A DNA stretch of 64,000 nucleotides from the NCBI RefSeq assembly GCF_000466985.1, contig NZ_BATC01000002.1, forward strand, positions 62,001-126,000, written 5' to 3'. The translations under genes and the position numbers were made by a program. This DNA is from Brevundimonas abyssalis TAR-001 (GTDB lineage: Bacteria > Pseudomonadota > Alphaproteobacteria > Caulobacterales > Caulobacteraceae). Below the pieces are notes generated by a model that saw nothing but the letters and a program-made list of their open reading frames with translations, was not told the origin of the DNA and did not search any database. Positions 20,478 to 29,460 of this stretch are shown here, piece after piece (position 1 is the stretch's first letter; every line of letters begins with the position of its first letter).

Positions 20478-21065
20478 ATGCGCAGATGGATCATCGTGGG
20501 CGCCGCGGCGCTGGCCGTCGCGGCCTGTGAGCGGCAGGCGGCCGAACCGCCGGTGGACGCCGAGCCGGTGGAGGCCGAGGCGACGGATCAGGCGGGCCGC
20601 CTGAGCGGTTTCAGCCACGAGGTCAGCCAGGATGTGTCGGGCTATTACATGCCTGCGACGCCTGTCGAGATCGGGACTTGGCGGCTGACCAACATCATCA
20701 TCCTGCCGCAAAGCGACATGGAGGCCTGGGAGGGCGGCGAGCAGGGCGATGTCTATGGCCCGATCATGATCGAATTCGACGACACGGCCAGCCCGACCGG
20801 GATGAACGAGTTGGGCCAAGAGTATCACACGGTCTCGGCGCGCGTGCTGCCTGAGGCCTACGAGATCACCGACACGCGGGTGCGCTTCCGGGGCCGGTCG
20901 CCGGACGTGGGGATCGTCACCCTGGACGCCGAACTGGATGGGGACGCCCTGGGTCTGGCGCGCCGCAACCTGGGCTCCAGCGAGGGTCCGGTCCTGACCG
21001 GAACAATGACCGTCGGCGATCGCACCTTCGAGGGACAGTCGTTCCGTTGGTGGATGGGCGACTGA
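20478..21065 (+). CDS. Hypothetical lipoprotein
   Basis: The product is 195 residues from ATG 20478 (MRRWIIVG), preferred over 20460 because the signal then has the usual short n-region. The lipobox is AVAAC. The mature protein begins with an acidic, low-complexity linker (EPPVDAEPVEAEATDQ) and continues into a beta-rich domain with no family I recognise. The same strand and short gap suggest cotranscription with the M28 peptidase before it. Confidence 0.65.
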   Translation: MRRWIIVGAAALAVAACERQAAEPPVDAEPVEAEATDQAGRLSGFSHEVSQDVSGYYMPATPVEIGTWRLTNIIILPQSDMEAWEGGEQGDVYGPIMIEFDDTASPTGMNELGQEYHTVSARVLPEAYEITDTRVRFRGRSPDVGIVTLDAELDGDALGLARRNLGSSEGPVLTGTMTVGDRTFEGQSFRWWMGD

Positions 21066-21177
21066 GCGGGGTCCGCCCCACTGGTCTGAATCTGACAATC
21101 CCGTTTCTGACCCCGATTTCACTTGGGTCCGCGCCGTCATTCGCGCGATAAGAGCGGCCTAGGATAAGGAGGGCTTC

Positions 21178-21747
21178 ATGGTCACCTGGATTATCATCGG
21201 CGTCGTTGTCGTCGTACTGCTGTTTCTCGTCGTCGGCGCCTACAACAAGCTGGTGGCGCTGGATCAGGCCGCCGATCAGTCTTTCGCGGACATCGACGTG
21301 CAACTGCGTCAGCGTCAGGATCTGATCCCCAATCTGGTCGAGGCGGTGAAGGGATATGCGAGCCACGAACGCGGCACGCTTGAGGCCGTGACCCAGGCCC
21401 GCGCCGCCGCCCAGTCGGCCGGCAGCGTCAATGAGAAGGTCCAGGCCGAGAACATGCTGACCGCCGCCCTCGGGCGTCTGTTCGCGGTGGCCGAGGCCTA
21501 TCCGGACCTGAAGGCCAGCACCAACTTCCTGCAGCTCCAGAACGAGCTGTCGGACATCGAGAACAAGCTGGCCGCCGCCCGCCGCTTCTTCAACAATGCG
21601 GTGGCCGAGTTCAACGCGGTGCGTCGTCAGTTCCCGACCATTCTCTTCGCCGCTGTGGTTGGCTTCGCCTCGGACAAGCCCTTCTTCGATCTGGGCGAGT
21701 CGGACCGCGCGGCCATGAACGCCGCGCCGCCCCAGGTGAAGTTCTAA
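21178..21747 (+). CDS. lemA: LemA family protein
   Basis: The protein has 189 residues. One N-terminal membrane anchor (IIIGVVVVVLLFLVVGAYN) is followed by the LemA helical domain: YNKLVALDQAADQSFADIDV, QLRQRQDLIPNLVEAVKGYA, and an RRFFNNAVAEFN segment near the C-terminus. All are strongly conserved in LemA. A good ribosome site (AAGGAGG) lies just before the ATG. The next gene, an M48 protease, starts six bases after its stop. LemA-M48 pairs are common, and the pair probably works together at the inner membrane, but the precise role is not established. Confidence 0.92.
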   Translation: MVTWIIIGVVVVVLLFLVVGAYNKLVALDQAADQSFADIDVQLRQRQDLIPNLVEAVKGYASHERGTLEAVTQARAAAQSAGSVNEKVQAENMLTAALGRLFAVAEAYPDLKASTNFLQLQNELSDIENKLAAARRFFNNAVAEFNAVRRQFPTILFAAVVGFASDKPFFDLGESDRAAMNAAPPQVKF

Positions 21748-21753
21748 GCCCTC

Positions 21754-22782
21754 ATGGCGTTTTACGGTCAGGCCGTCGGGCTCAAGACCCACATCTGGGC
21801 CAACAACACCCGGTCGATCCTGCTGCTGGCGGGGTTCCCCGTGCTGCTGGTGGTGATCCTGTACGGGCTCCAGTTGGTACTGATGGGGTTCGGAGTCATC
21901 CCGAGCTCCGGCGGCGAGCTGGGTGACGACATGGCCCTGGCCGCCAGCATGCTGGGCTGGACCGTGCCCACGGCCCTGGGGATCGCCGCGATCTGGTTCG
22001 CCATCTCCTATTTCGGCAGCCAGGCCATGATCGACGCCATGACCGGGGCGAAGAAGGTCGAGCGGCGCGACGAGCCGGAGCTCTACAACCTGCTGGAAAA
22101 TCTCTCCATCTCGCGCGGCATGCGTACGCCGACCCTGCGCATCATCGAGCGGCCTGAACTGAACGCCTACGCTTCGGGCCTGCATGAGGGCCGCTATTCC
22201 GTCACCGTCACGCGCGGCCTCATGGGCGCCCTGGACCGGGACGAGATGGAAGCCGTGCTGGCCCACGAACTGACCCACGTCATCAACAAGGACGTGCGCA
22301 CCATGGTGATCGCCTCGATCTTCGCGGGCATCATCAGCGTCATGGCCGAGCTGGTGTTCCGGGGCCTGTTCTATTCGCGGGGCGGGCGCGGCGGAAACAA
22401 CAAGAACGCGGGGCCCTTGATCCTGATCGGCCTGGCCATCGCCGTGATCGGCTTCGTGCTGGCGGCGGTGATCCGCATGATGCTGTCGCGCACCCGCGAA
22501 TATGTGGCTGACGCGGGCGCCGCCGAACTGACCAAGAACCCGGACGCCATGATCTCCGCCCTGCGCAAGGTGTCAGGCCAGTCCAAGCTCGAGGCGCCCG
22601 ACGAACTGCGCGGCATGTTCCTGGATAATCAGGAGAAGGGCGCCGGCTTCGCAGGCCTGTTCGCCACCCATCCGCCGATCGAGAAGCGCATCGACGCCCT
22701 GGTGCGGTTCGCGGGCGGGCGGGATCTGCCGCCGGTTGAGCCGCGAACGGCGCCGTCCACCTCGGTTCCGCCGACCTACTGA
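21754..22782 (+). CDS. M48 family membrane zinc metalloprotease (HtpX-like)
   Basis: The protein has 342 residues. Membrane segments flank a catalytic domain with the zinc motif HELTH at residues 171-175. The third ligand region is REYVADAGAAELT, and FATHPPIEKRIDAL is the typical C-terminal M48 motif. HtpX-type enzymes degrade damaged or misassembled membrane proteins. It forms a two-gene unit with lemA. Its last bases overlap the convergent pseudouridine synthase stop (22776-22782). Confidence 0.9.
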   Translation: MAFYGQAVGLKTHIWANNTRSILLLAGFPVLLVVILYGLQLVLMGFGVIPSSGGELGDDMALAASMLGWTVPTALGIAAIWFAISYFGSQAMIDAMTGAKKVERRDEPELYNLLENLSISRGMRTPTLRIIERPELNAYASGLHEGRYSVTVTRGLMGALDRDEMEAVLAHELTHVINKDVRTMVIASIFAGIISVMAELVFRGLFYSRGGRGGNNKNAGPLILIGLAIAVIGFVLAAVIRMMLSRTREYVADAGAAELTKNPDAMISALRKVSGQSKLEAPDELRGMFLDNQEKGAGFAGLFATHPPIEKRIDALVRFAGGRDLPPVEPRTAPSTSVPPTY

Positions 22783-23549
22783 GCCGCGCCTGAGCCGCTG
22801 ATCAGCGCCGAGCGCTCATCCGCCGTCAGCATGCGCCATTTCCCCTCTGGCAGGTCGCCCAGGGCCAGCGGGCCGATGCGGACGCGGTGCAGGTCGGTGA
22901 CGCGCAACTCCACCAGATCGCACATGCGCCGAATCTGGCGGTTTCGGCCCTCGGTCAGGATGAAGCGCATCGTCTGGCCCTGCACCACCGTGACGCGGGC
23001 GGGCTTCAGCTGACGATCGTCCAGCTCCAGGCCGTGACGCAGCAGGCTCAGCTTGCGCTCGGTGATCGGGCCCCGGACGGTGACCAGATACTCCTTGTCC
23101 AGCTCGGACTGCGGCCCGATGACCGCCTTGGCCACGACGCCGTCGGTGGACAGCAGCAGCAGGCCTCGCGAATCCTCGTCCAGCCGCCCGATGGGGGGCA
23201 GGGACGCATCCTTGGCCGGGACTTGACCCGCGCCCATGCGGTTGGCGCCGGTCAGCAGGCGTACAGCCGGGATCTTGCCCGGCTCAGGCTGGCCCGAGAC
23301 GTAGCCGACGGGCTTGTGCAGGACGATGGTGACGCCGGAGGCCAGTTCGGCCTCGGCGGCGTCGCTGAGGATCAGGGTCTGGCCCGGTTCGATCTTGCGG
23401 CCGGGGTCGGTGACCACCTCGCCGTCGATGCGCACCAGACCCTGGCCGATCAGGCCCTCGGCCTCGCGGCGCGAGCAGACGCCGGTCTGGCCCAGCCACT
23501 TGTTGATGCGGACGGGTTCGTCGCCGTCGTAGGTGCGGGTGAAGGCCAT
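22776..23549 (-). CDS. RNA pseudouridine synthase, RsuA/RluF type
   Basis: The product is 257 residues from the ATG at 23549. An N-terminal S4 RNA-binding domain (RINKWLGQTGVCSRREAEGL) is followed by a catalytic domain with GRLDEDSRGLLLLSTDG, whose Asp attacks the target uridine, and LTEGRNRQIRRMC near the C-terminus. The S4 plus RsuA-like architecture and LHRVRIGPLALGDLP fit RluF/RluB relatives that modify 23S rRNA. The exact target cannot be fixed from sequence alone. The frame extends 36 codons upstream, but the shorter start fits the family. Confidence 0.88.
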   Translation of the reverse strand: MAFTRTYDGDEPVRINKWLGQTGVCSRREAEGLIGQGLVRIDGEVVTDPGRKIEPGQTLILSDAAEAELASGVTIVLHKPVGYVSGQPEPGKIPAVRLLTGANRMGAGQVPAKDASLPPIGRLDEDSRGLLLLSTDGVVAKAVIGPQSELDKEYLVTVRGPITERKLSLLRHGLELDDRQLKPARVTVVQGQTMRFILTEGRNRQIRRMCDLVELRVTDLHRVRIGPLALGDLPEGKWRMLTADERSALISGSGAAQ

Positions 23550-23614
23550 GGTCGGTCCGTGAAGCGGGAAGGCCCCTTTTGGCGGCGCGCAGTCTTCACG
23601 GCAAGGCTGTGCGG

Positions 23615-23642
23615 TTGACCCTAAGGGCCAAAGACCTATATC
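23615..23642 (+). promoter_or_regulatory. Candidate housekeeping promoter (-35 TTGACC, -10 TATATC)
   Basis: TTGACC at 23615-23620 and TATATC at 23637-23642 are separated by 16 bases, a good match to a sigma-70-type promoter. It points to the gene at 23796 and would give a leader of about 145 bases. The leader contains a 10-codon reading frame starting at 23656. A second, closer promoter cannot be excluded. Confidence 0.5.
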
Positions 23643-23795
23643 AGAAGCTATCCACATGACGGATCGCCTTGGCCCGCCCCGCGCTTGACGCGGCGGCGGC
23701 TCAACCCGTCATTTTCGTGTCTTTGACGCGAAAGCGTGAGGAAATGGACGGCGTCGTGCTGTCCGTCGACTTGAGATCAACCTTTCAGGAGAAGC

Positions 23796-24299
23796 ATGAA
23801 CGCTCAACGCAACGCCGGTAAATCTGGAAAACCCCGCGGCGGATTTCGCCGTGCACCCATTCGCGCCCGTGTGGGCCTGGCCATGCGCCGCTCGATGGAC
23901 TTCGGCCCGCTGGGCGACGTCGAACAGCTGATGCAGTACGAAGGCATCTCCATGGCCCCCATCTCCACCGGCGACGCGAGCATGTCCGTCGGCGGCGTGA
24001 CGGTGCTGCCGACCGCCAAGATGAGCGACATCGAGGACGGCTCCATGGCCGGCCTGATCATCCCGGGCGGCGCCCCGGATTCCGCCGCCGAGGAAAAGGT
24101 GGCCAACATGATCACCACGGCGCGCGCCAACGGCATGACGGTTCTGGCTTTCGGTGAAGGCGTCGCCCAGGCGGCCCGCGCCATGGACATCGACCCGGCC
24201 ACCCTGGCCGATGCGCCGGGCGCGGTCATCGACAGCGAGGGCGCGACCCCGCTGATGACCCGCGAGCAACTGAGCCTGGTGGCCCAGACGCTGGGTTAA
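23796..24299 (+). CDS. DJ-1/PfpI-like protein lacking the usual catalytic cysteine
   Basis: The protein has 167 residues, with AGGAG eight bases before the ATG. A basic N-terminus (RNAGKSGKPRGGFRRAPIR) precedes a domain whose order of motifs resembles the DJ-1/PfpI superfamily: VLPTAKMSDI, then GLIIPGGAPDSAAEEKVANM, then ANGMTVLAFGEG. In active DJ-1/PfpI proteins the last segment holds the nucleophilic Cys (A-x-C-H/x-G); here it reads LAFGEG. A catalytic role is therefore doubtful. The family call is from fold-level pattern, and alternatives remain open. Confidence 0.6.
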   Translation: MNAQRNAGKSGKPRGGFRRAPIRARVGLAMRRSMDFGPLGDVEQLMQYEGISMAPISTGDASMSVGGVTVLPTAKMSDIEDGSMAGLIIPGGAPDSAAEEKVANMITTARANGMTVLAFGEGVAQAARAMDIDPATLADAPGAVIDSEGATPLMTREQLSLVAQTLG

Positions 24300-24308
24300 G
24301 TCTTTAGG

Positions 24309-24914
24309 CTAGACCTTGCGGAACAGCAGGCTGAGATTGTTGGCCGGCATCTCGACCCGCAGGGTCAGACGCAGGCCGTGATCCCGCGCCAGCTGCGAAA
24401 CGTCTTCGAGAGCCCGCAATCCCCATTCGGGGTTGCGGGCTTTCAGATTCTGGTCGAAGTCCGCGTTTGACGGGGCCAGCGGAATGTCGGCCTCGCGGTA
24501 AGGGCCGTACAGATAAAGCAGGCCGCCAGGGACCAACACCTCGGCCGCCCCGCCCATCAGGCCCTCGGTTGCGCCCCACGGGCTGATATGGACCATATTG
24601 ATGCAGACGACGGCGTGGAACGGACCGCTCGGCCACGTGGCCGGATCGGCGGCGTTCACGGGTTCCGCCGCCCGGAGATTGTCCAGTCCCGATGCCTTGC
24701 GCCACGTCTCGATCCCGTCGCGCCCCTCGGCGGACGGATCGCTGGGCGTCCAGTCCAGATCGGGCAGAGCGCGCGCGATGGCGGCGGCGTGCTGGCCCAC
24801 GCCGGAGGCGATCTCGAGCACCCGTCCGCGTCCGGGCAGATGCGCCTTGAGAACCTGAAGGATGGGCCCGGTGTTTCGATCAGCGGCCGGGGAGGTCGGC
24901 GGGGCTATTGTCAC
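24309..24914 (-). CDS. DUF938 family SAM-dependent methyltransferase-like protein
   Basis: The product is about 200 residues. The opening PAADRNTGPILQVLKAHLP and then RVLEIASGVGQHAAAIARAL form the DUF938 start and the SAM-binding motif I (E-x-A-S-G-x-G-Q-H). WTPSDPSAEG, FHAVVCINMVHISPW and LYLYGPYREAD follow the family closely. The preferred start is the GTG at 24914, which overlaps the TGA of the upstream exported-protein gene (GTGA). The substrate is unknown. It is convergent with the DJ-1-like gene. Confidence 0.82.
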   Translation of the reverse strand: MTIAPPTSPAADRNTGPILQVLKAHLPGRGRVLEIASGVGQHAAAIARALPDLDWTPSDPSAEGRDGIETWRKASGLDNLRAAEPVNAADPATWPSGPFHAVVCINMVHISPWGATEGLMGGAAEVLVPGGLLYLYGPYREADIPLAPSNADFDQNLKARNPEWGLRALEDVSQLARDHGLRLTLRVEMPANNLSLLFRKV

Positions 24915-25429
24915 CGCGACCCGTTCCACCGCTCAAGGAAGGCGACCTGTTCAGCCGTGGCGGCCGCCCGATCGGCCGCACGGGGCGCTGCGTCCGCAAT
25001 GCCGTTCCGACAGACAGCATTTATGGTGAAGGCGGCCAGAGTGTGCGGGATGATGCCCGAGGAGGATTCTGGCCCGGTCGTCTCCACCAGCGTTTCACCC
25101 TGAAAGGTCCGGGTTTCCAGCACCGCGACGGTGCTGTCTCCGCAGACGTAACGCATCCGTCTCAGGGTCCAGCGTTCAGGGTCGGAGTCCATGGAAGCGG
25201 GCTGGTGCAGCATCATCTCCCAATGCTCGTTGATGTAATGTTCTTCGCTCTCGGGCGGCCCAGGGGCGTCGTTCTCGCTGATCCAGCCAATGACGGGCTG
25301 GCCCCCCGGATCATAAGGCACGCTCAGCATCATGGCCCATGGGCCAGTCGGATCTTCAGCCGGCTGTGCATTCGAGGCCCAGGCGACGAGCATGGCGGCT
25401 GTAGCGATGATGGCCGGCGTGATGCGCAT
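24911..25429 (-). CDS. Hypothetical exported protein
   Basis: The product is 172 residues from ATG 25429 (MRITPAIIATAAMLVAWASNAQ), a clear Sec signal with cleavage near ASNA|QP. A longer frame reaches 25657 but lacks signal character. The mature domain has no motif I recognise; two cysteines (YVCGD, AVCRNG) may pair. It is translationally coupled to the DUF938 gene by a 4-base overlap. It is divergent from pckG, with about 220 bases between. Confidence 0.65.
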   Translation of the reverse strand: MRITPAIIATAAMLVAWASNAQPAEDPTGPWAMMLSVPYDPGGQPVIGWISENDAPGPPESEEHYINEHWEMMLHQPASMDSDPERWTLRRMRYVCGDSTVAVLETRTFQGETLVETTGPESSSGIIPHTLAAFTINAVCRNGIADAAPRAADRAAATAEQVAFLERWNGSR

Positions 25430-25649
25430 GATGTCGTGCCTTCCTTGAACTCTGCGACTGTCGCTGGCGTGGCCGCTTAAGGCAAGATCATGCCCTTCGT
25501 TGTCAGCTCCCGGCGCCCGACGGGTCGAAATGTGCGCCGGTTGACGCCGCGTCAGAAGGGGTGTTTCTGCCATCGCGTAACACGGCGTGATCGTCGTGAG
25601 GCCACGGCGGCGACAGATCGCCGGGCCCGGAAGCTCAGGGAGACGTGCG

Positions 25650-27497
25650 TTGGACATCGAGATGATTCCGGGGCTTGAGGCCGTCCCGACGACACACCTA
25701 GGCCTGGTTCAATGGGTGGCCGAGATCGCCGCCCTGACCAGACCGGACCGGGTGCACTGGTGCGACGGGTCCCAGGCCGAGGCCGACGCCATCGCCGCCG
25801 ATCTGGTCGCGCGCGGCACCCTGCGTCCTCTGAATTCCGAAACAAGGCCCGGCTGCTACTACGCCGCCTCGGACCCCAAGGATGTGGCGCGGGTCGAGAG
25901 CCGGACCTTCATCTGCTCGCAGGACGAGGCCGACGCCGGACCGACCAACAACTGGTCCGACCCGGTCGGTATGCGCGAGCGCCTGAACGGCCTGTTCGAT
26001 GGCTGCATGGCGGGCCGCACCATGTATGTGGTCCCGTTCTGCATGGGGCCGCTTGGGTCGAAGATCAGCGCCCTGGGCGTGGAGATCACCGACAGCGGCT
26101 ATGTGGCCCTGTCCATGCGGATCATGACACGCATGGGCCAGGCGGCGCTGGACCAGTTGGGCGAAGACGGGACCTTTGTGCCCGCCGTCCATACGCTGGG
26201 CGCGCCGCTGGCGCCTGGAGAGGAAGATGCGCCCTGGCCCTGCAACGACGAGAAGTGGATCGTGCATTTCCCCGAAACGCGGGAGATCTGGTCCTACGGC
26301 TCGGGCTATGGCGGCAACGCCCTGCTGGGCAAGAAGTGCTACGCCCTGCGCATCGCCTCGGTGATGGCCCGCGACGAGGGCTGGCTGGCCGAGCACATGC
26401 TGATCCTGAAGCTGACCGACCCCAAGGGGCGCGTGCACTATGTGGCCGCCGCCTTCCCCAGCGCATGCGGCAAGACCAATCTGGCCATGCTGCAGCCGAC
26501 CCTGGACGGCTGGAAGGCCGAGACGGTGGGCGACGACATCGCCTGGATGCGCTTCGGCGACGACGGGCGGCTGTATGCGGTGAACCCGGAGGCCGGCTTC
26601 TTCGGCGTGGCGCCGGGCACCAGCCGCAACACCAACCAGAACGCGCTTGCGACCCTGACGAAGAACACCGTCTTCACCAATGTGGCCCTGACGGCCGACA
26701 ACGATGTGTGGTGGGAAGGTCTGACCAAGGATGCGCCCGAGGGCCTGACCGACTGGAAGGGGCGGCCCTACGATCCGTCGTCCGGCGAACCGGCCGCGCA
26801 CCCGAACTCGCGTTTCGCCGCCCCGGCTGAACAATGCCCGACCATTGCGCCCGAGTGGGAAGACCCGGCGGGCGTGCCGATCTCGGCCATCCTGTTCGGC
26901 GGCCGTCGGGCCAACGCGGTGCCGCTGGTGACCGAGGCCTTCGACTGGGAGCACGGCGTGTTCATGGGCTCCACCGTGGCGTCCGAAGGGACGGCGGCGG
27001 CGGAGAACCGGGTCGGCGAGCTGCGCCGCGATCCCTTCGCCATGCTGCCGTTCTGCGGTTACAACATGGGCGACTATTTCGCCCACTGGCTGGCGCTGGG
27101 CGAGAAGGCCGATGCGGCGAAGCTGCCGCGCATCTTCTTCGTCAACTGGTTCCGCAAGGATCAGGACGGCCGCTTCATCTGGCCGGGCTTCGGCGACAAT
27201 GTGCGGGTGCTGAAGTGGATCACCCAGCGGCTGGAAGGCGAGGCCGAGGCGGTCGACACGCCTGTGGGCCATGTGCCCACAGCGGAGTCGCTGGATCTCA
27301 CCGGCGTCGATCTGACGGAAGCGCAACTGGAGACCCTGCTGGACGTAGACCCCGAGGTCTGGAGCGAGGAGGCGGCCCTGATACCGGCCTTCTTCGAAAA
27401 GTTCGGCGACCGTCTGCCGAAGGCGCTGTGGCGACAGCACGAGGCCCTGATCAAACGGCTGGATCGCGCGCGGGCGGCGCGGATGGCGGCCGAATAG
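25650..27497 (+). CDS. pckG: Phosphoenolpyruvate carboxykinase (GTP)
   Basis: The enzyme converts oxaloacetate and GTP to phosphoenolpyruvate, GDP and CO2, the entry to gluconeogenesis. The product is 615 residues from TTG 25650, chosen because AGGGAGA (25637-25643) sits six bases upstream; ATG 25662 is the alternative. Motifs are [12 protein letters not shown] (kinase P-loop with the active-site Cys), [44 protein letters not shown], and FFVNWFRKD. These define the GTP-dependent class rather than the ATP-dependent PckA. It is a single gene, divergent from an exported protein. Confidence 0.95.
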   Translation: MDIEMIPGLEAVPTTHLGLVQWVAEIAALTRPDRVHWCDGSQAEADAIAADLVARGTLRPLNSETRPGCYYAASDPKDVARVESRTFICSQDEADAGPTNNWSDPVGMRERLNGLFDGCMAGRTMYVVPFCMGPLGSKISALGVEITDSGYVALSMRIMTRMGQAALDQLGEDGTFVPAVHTLGAPLAPGEEDAPWPCNDEKWIVHFPETREIWSYGSGYGGNALLGKKCYALRIASVMARDEGWLAEHMLILKLTDPKGRVHYVAAAFPSACGKTNLAMLQPTLDGWKAETVGDDIAWMRFGDDGRLYAVNPEAGFFGVAPGTSRNTNQNALATLTKNTVFTNVALTADNDVWWEGLTKDAPEGLTDWKGRPYDPSSGEPAAHPNSRFAAPAEQCPTIAPEWEDPAGVPISAILFGGRRANAVPLVTEAFDWEHGVFMGSTVASEGTAAAENRVGELRRDPFAMLPFCGYNMGDYFAHWLALGEKADAAKLPRIFFVNWFRKDQDGRFIWPGFGDNVRVLKWITQRLEGEAEAVDTPVGHVPTAESLDLTGVDLTEAQLETLLDVDPEVWSEEAALIPAFFEKFGDRLPKALWRQHEALIKRLDRARAARMAAE

Positions 27498-27532
27498 CTT
27501 GAAAAAGGACGCGCGTCGGTCGATGACGGCGC

Positions 27533-28540
27533 GTGTCATCATCCAGCGAAATTCTCATCATCGGCGCGGGCGTTCTGGGCCTGACCACCGCAGTTGAACT
27601 GACCCGGCGCGGACGGCGTGTGACCGTGGTCGATCCCGGCGGCGACAACGCCTCGTCGGTCGCGGCGGGCATGATCGCGCCCGCCATGGAAAGCGCCCTG
27701 GAGAACACGACGCGCGAGCGGGCCGAGATGTTGCGCGCCGCCCGTGACCTGTGGCCGGATTTCGCGGAGCGCCAGAGCCTCATGATCTCAGCCGAGGGCT
27801 CGGAGTGGCGCGGACCCGACGCCGCGGCGGTGGCCGAACGGCTGTTGGGAACGGGGTTTGCGGCCAGGGCGGAGAACGGCGTCGTCAGGACGCCGGAAGA
27901 CTGGCGCATCGAGGCGGAACCCGCCCTGACGGCGCTCAGGGCTGCGCCGGGCGTCACCCTGGTTCAGGGTCGGGCGGCGCGTCTCGAGACGGAGCATGGA
28001 TTCTGGCGTGTGGTGCTGGAGACCGGGCATGTGCTGTCGGCCGGCGCCGTCATTCTGGCGATGGGCGCCCATGCGGCCCCGGCCGGGCTGCCCCCCGAAG
28101 CCGCCCGTCTGCTCGGCCTGATTCGTCCTATCCGGGGCCAGCTGGAGCAACTCTTCGGACTCACCGTCGAATGCATGAGGCGGGGCCCGGGGGCCTATGT
28201 CGCGCCCATGGGCGGCGGCGTGATGGTGGGGGCCAGCATGGATTTCGATCGCCGCGACCTGACGCCCGACGCGGTCCAGGCCCGACAGATGCTGCAGGCC
28301 GCCGCGCGTTTCTTTGACCTGACGTCCATCGGCACGCGGCGGACCCGCGTGGGCGTCCGCGGCGCCTCGCCCGACGGCCTGCCCATGGCGGGGGCGCTGG
28401 GGGAGGGGTTGTTCGCCGCCCTGGCGCCGCGCCGCAACGGCTGGTTGCTGGCGCCGGCGGTGGCCCAGACGGTGACGGCGGCCGTCCAGGGCGAGCCGAA
28501 GACGGCCTTTGCGGCCGCCTTCGATCCCGTGCGGTTCTAG
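27533..28540 (+). CDS. FAD-dependent amino-acid oxidase-like protein (DadA/ThiO family)
   Basis: The product is 335 residues from GTG 27533. The Rossmann motif is ILIIGAGVLGLTTAVELTRRG. Further features are SSVAAGMIAPAME, GAVILAMGAHA, IRPIRGQLEQL, VGASMDF, and a C-terminal GLFAALAPRRNGWLLAPA. This layout is that of the D-amino-acid/glycine oxidase superfamily, which oxidises amines with FAD. ThiO would supply dehydroglycine for thiamine synthesis, but no other thi genes or thiamine riboswitch are present, so the substrate remains open. It is convergent with tonB and overlaps its 3' end by four bases. Confidence 0.78.
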   Translation: MSSSSEILIIGAGVLGLTTAVELTRRGRRVTVVDPGGDNASSVAAGMIAPAMESALENTTRERAEMLRAARDLWPDFAERQSLMISAEGSEWRGPDAAAVAERLLGTGFAARAENGVVRTPEDWRIEAEPALTALRAAPGVTLVQGRAARLETEHGFWRVVLETGHVLSAGAVILAMGAHAAPAGLPPEAARLLGLIRPIRGQLEQLFGLTVECMRRGPGAYVAPMGGGVMVGASMDFDRRDLTPDAVQARQMLQAAARFFDLTSIGTRRTRVGVRGASPDGLPMAGALGEGLFAALAPRRNGWLLAPAVAQTVTAAVQGEPKTAFAAAFDPVRF

Positions 28541-29261
28541 TTGAGCTGGAAGGTCAGGGGGATGGTGACCACGGCGCCTTCCACCGCCTGGCCGTTCACG
28601 GTGCGGGGGCTGAGGCGGAAGTGTCGCGACAGCTGCATGGCCGCCCGTCCGAAGCCGTGTCCGCCCGGCGTTTCAGACATCACCGAACAGCCGGTCAGAC
28701 TGCCCCGCGCCGTGACCGAGCACTGCAGGGTGGCTGAGCCCTCGGTTCCGTCACGCATGGCGCGGTCCGGATAGGCCCGCGCCATCTGATCGGACGTTGG
28801 TCTGGCGATCCAGCGGGGGTTGGTGATCACGGGCGGTCCAACCGAGGGCGCGGCGGGCTGCGCTTGAGGTTCGACAACCGCACCAGGCGTCGGCGCGACG
28901 ACGATAGGATCAAAATCGCCGACCGAGGGCGTGTCGAGGGGTGGGATCGCCAGGATTTCCCTCGCTGAACAGGGTTCGGCGCCGGGCGGTGGATGGCCGT
29001 CGGGGGCGGCTGGGTCTGGGCGACCTCAGGTTCGGGCGGCCGCGGGCGCTGCATGATCTCGATGATCGTGGTCGGGGGCTCTGGCGTAGCTTCGGGCGCC
29101 CGCAGCTCGAATCTTTGCTGGTACAGCCACACGCCGGCGGCGCCGTGCACCAGAAGCGAGGCGCCCACCGCCAGCCAGACCCAGCGGGGAACCGGCCGCT
29201 TGCGGTTGTTGAAATCCAGCGGATGAACCGAACCGGCTCCGCCTGCGAGCTTCATCATCAT
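28537..29261 (-). pseudogene. TonB family energy transducer, frameshifted
   Basis: The product is about 240 residues after frame repair. It has the TonB layout: a short cytoplasmic tail, one membrane helix (WVWLAVGASLLVHGAAGVWLY), a Pro-rich periplasmic spacer (EATPEPPTTIIEIM, RPRPPEPEVAQTQPPP), and a C-terminal domain with SATLQCSVTARGSLTGCSV and FRLSPRTVNGQAVEGA, where partners dock. It transmits proton-motive force to outer-membrane receptors. The two halves are in different frames, joined near 28970 in GAGGGAAATC; one extra G restores EILAIPPLDTPSVGDFDP. The start is the ATG at 29261, with AGGGAG eight bases before. Confidence 0.82.
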
Positions 29262-29421
29262 GACGTCCACTCCCTTGTTCACAAAGGCCGGACCGCCGAG
29301 ACCGACGTCCGACGAACGAAGTGTCGCGCCTGGGTTGTGGCGACTTTACGGCGGCGCTTGATCAGCAGACCGTGATGGCTGCGAGAGCCATCTGTGGATG
29401 GTAGGTGTTCGTTAACGAAGT

Positions 29422-29437
29422 TTAGGGTTTCGTTAAC
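29422..29437 (+). promoter_or_regulatory. Candidate CtrA-binding site (TTAG-N7-TTAAC)
   Basis: TTAG at 29422-29425, seven bases, then TTAAC at 29433-29437 match the CtrA consensus TTAA-N7-TTAAC with one mismatch. It lies 24 bases before the transglycosylase ATG and 160 bases before tonB. A second GTTAAC (29411-29416) sits next to it. In Caulobacterales, CtrA controls flagellar, pilus and cell-cycle genes. Confidence 0.55.
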
Positions 29438-29460
29438 CAACGTAAACGACCGTCAACCTT

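Noticed and set aside
23742-23820. A 25-codon frame overlapping the start of the DJ-1-like gene
   Set aside because: It runs across the real start in another frame, has no ribosome site of its own, and length and composition are what chance would give.
27498-27532. Thiamine riboswitch or thi operon around the ThiO-like oxidase
   Set aside because: The gap before the gene is only 35 bases and holds no TPP element, and no thi gene is adjacent. The oxidase is therefore not assigned to thiamine synthesis.
25698-27542. A 614-codon minus-strand frame over pckG
   Set aside because: Antisense shadow; the plus strand encodes an unmistakable GTP-type PEP carboxykinase.
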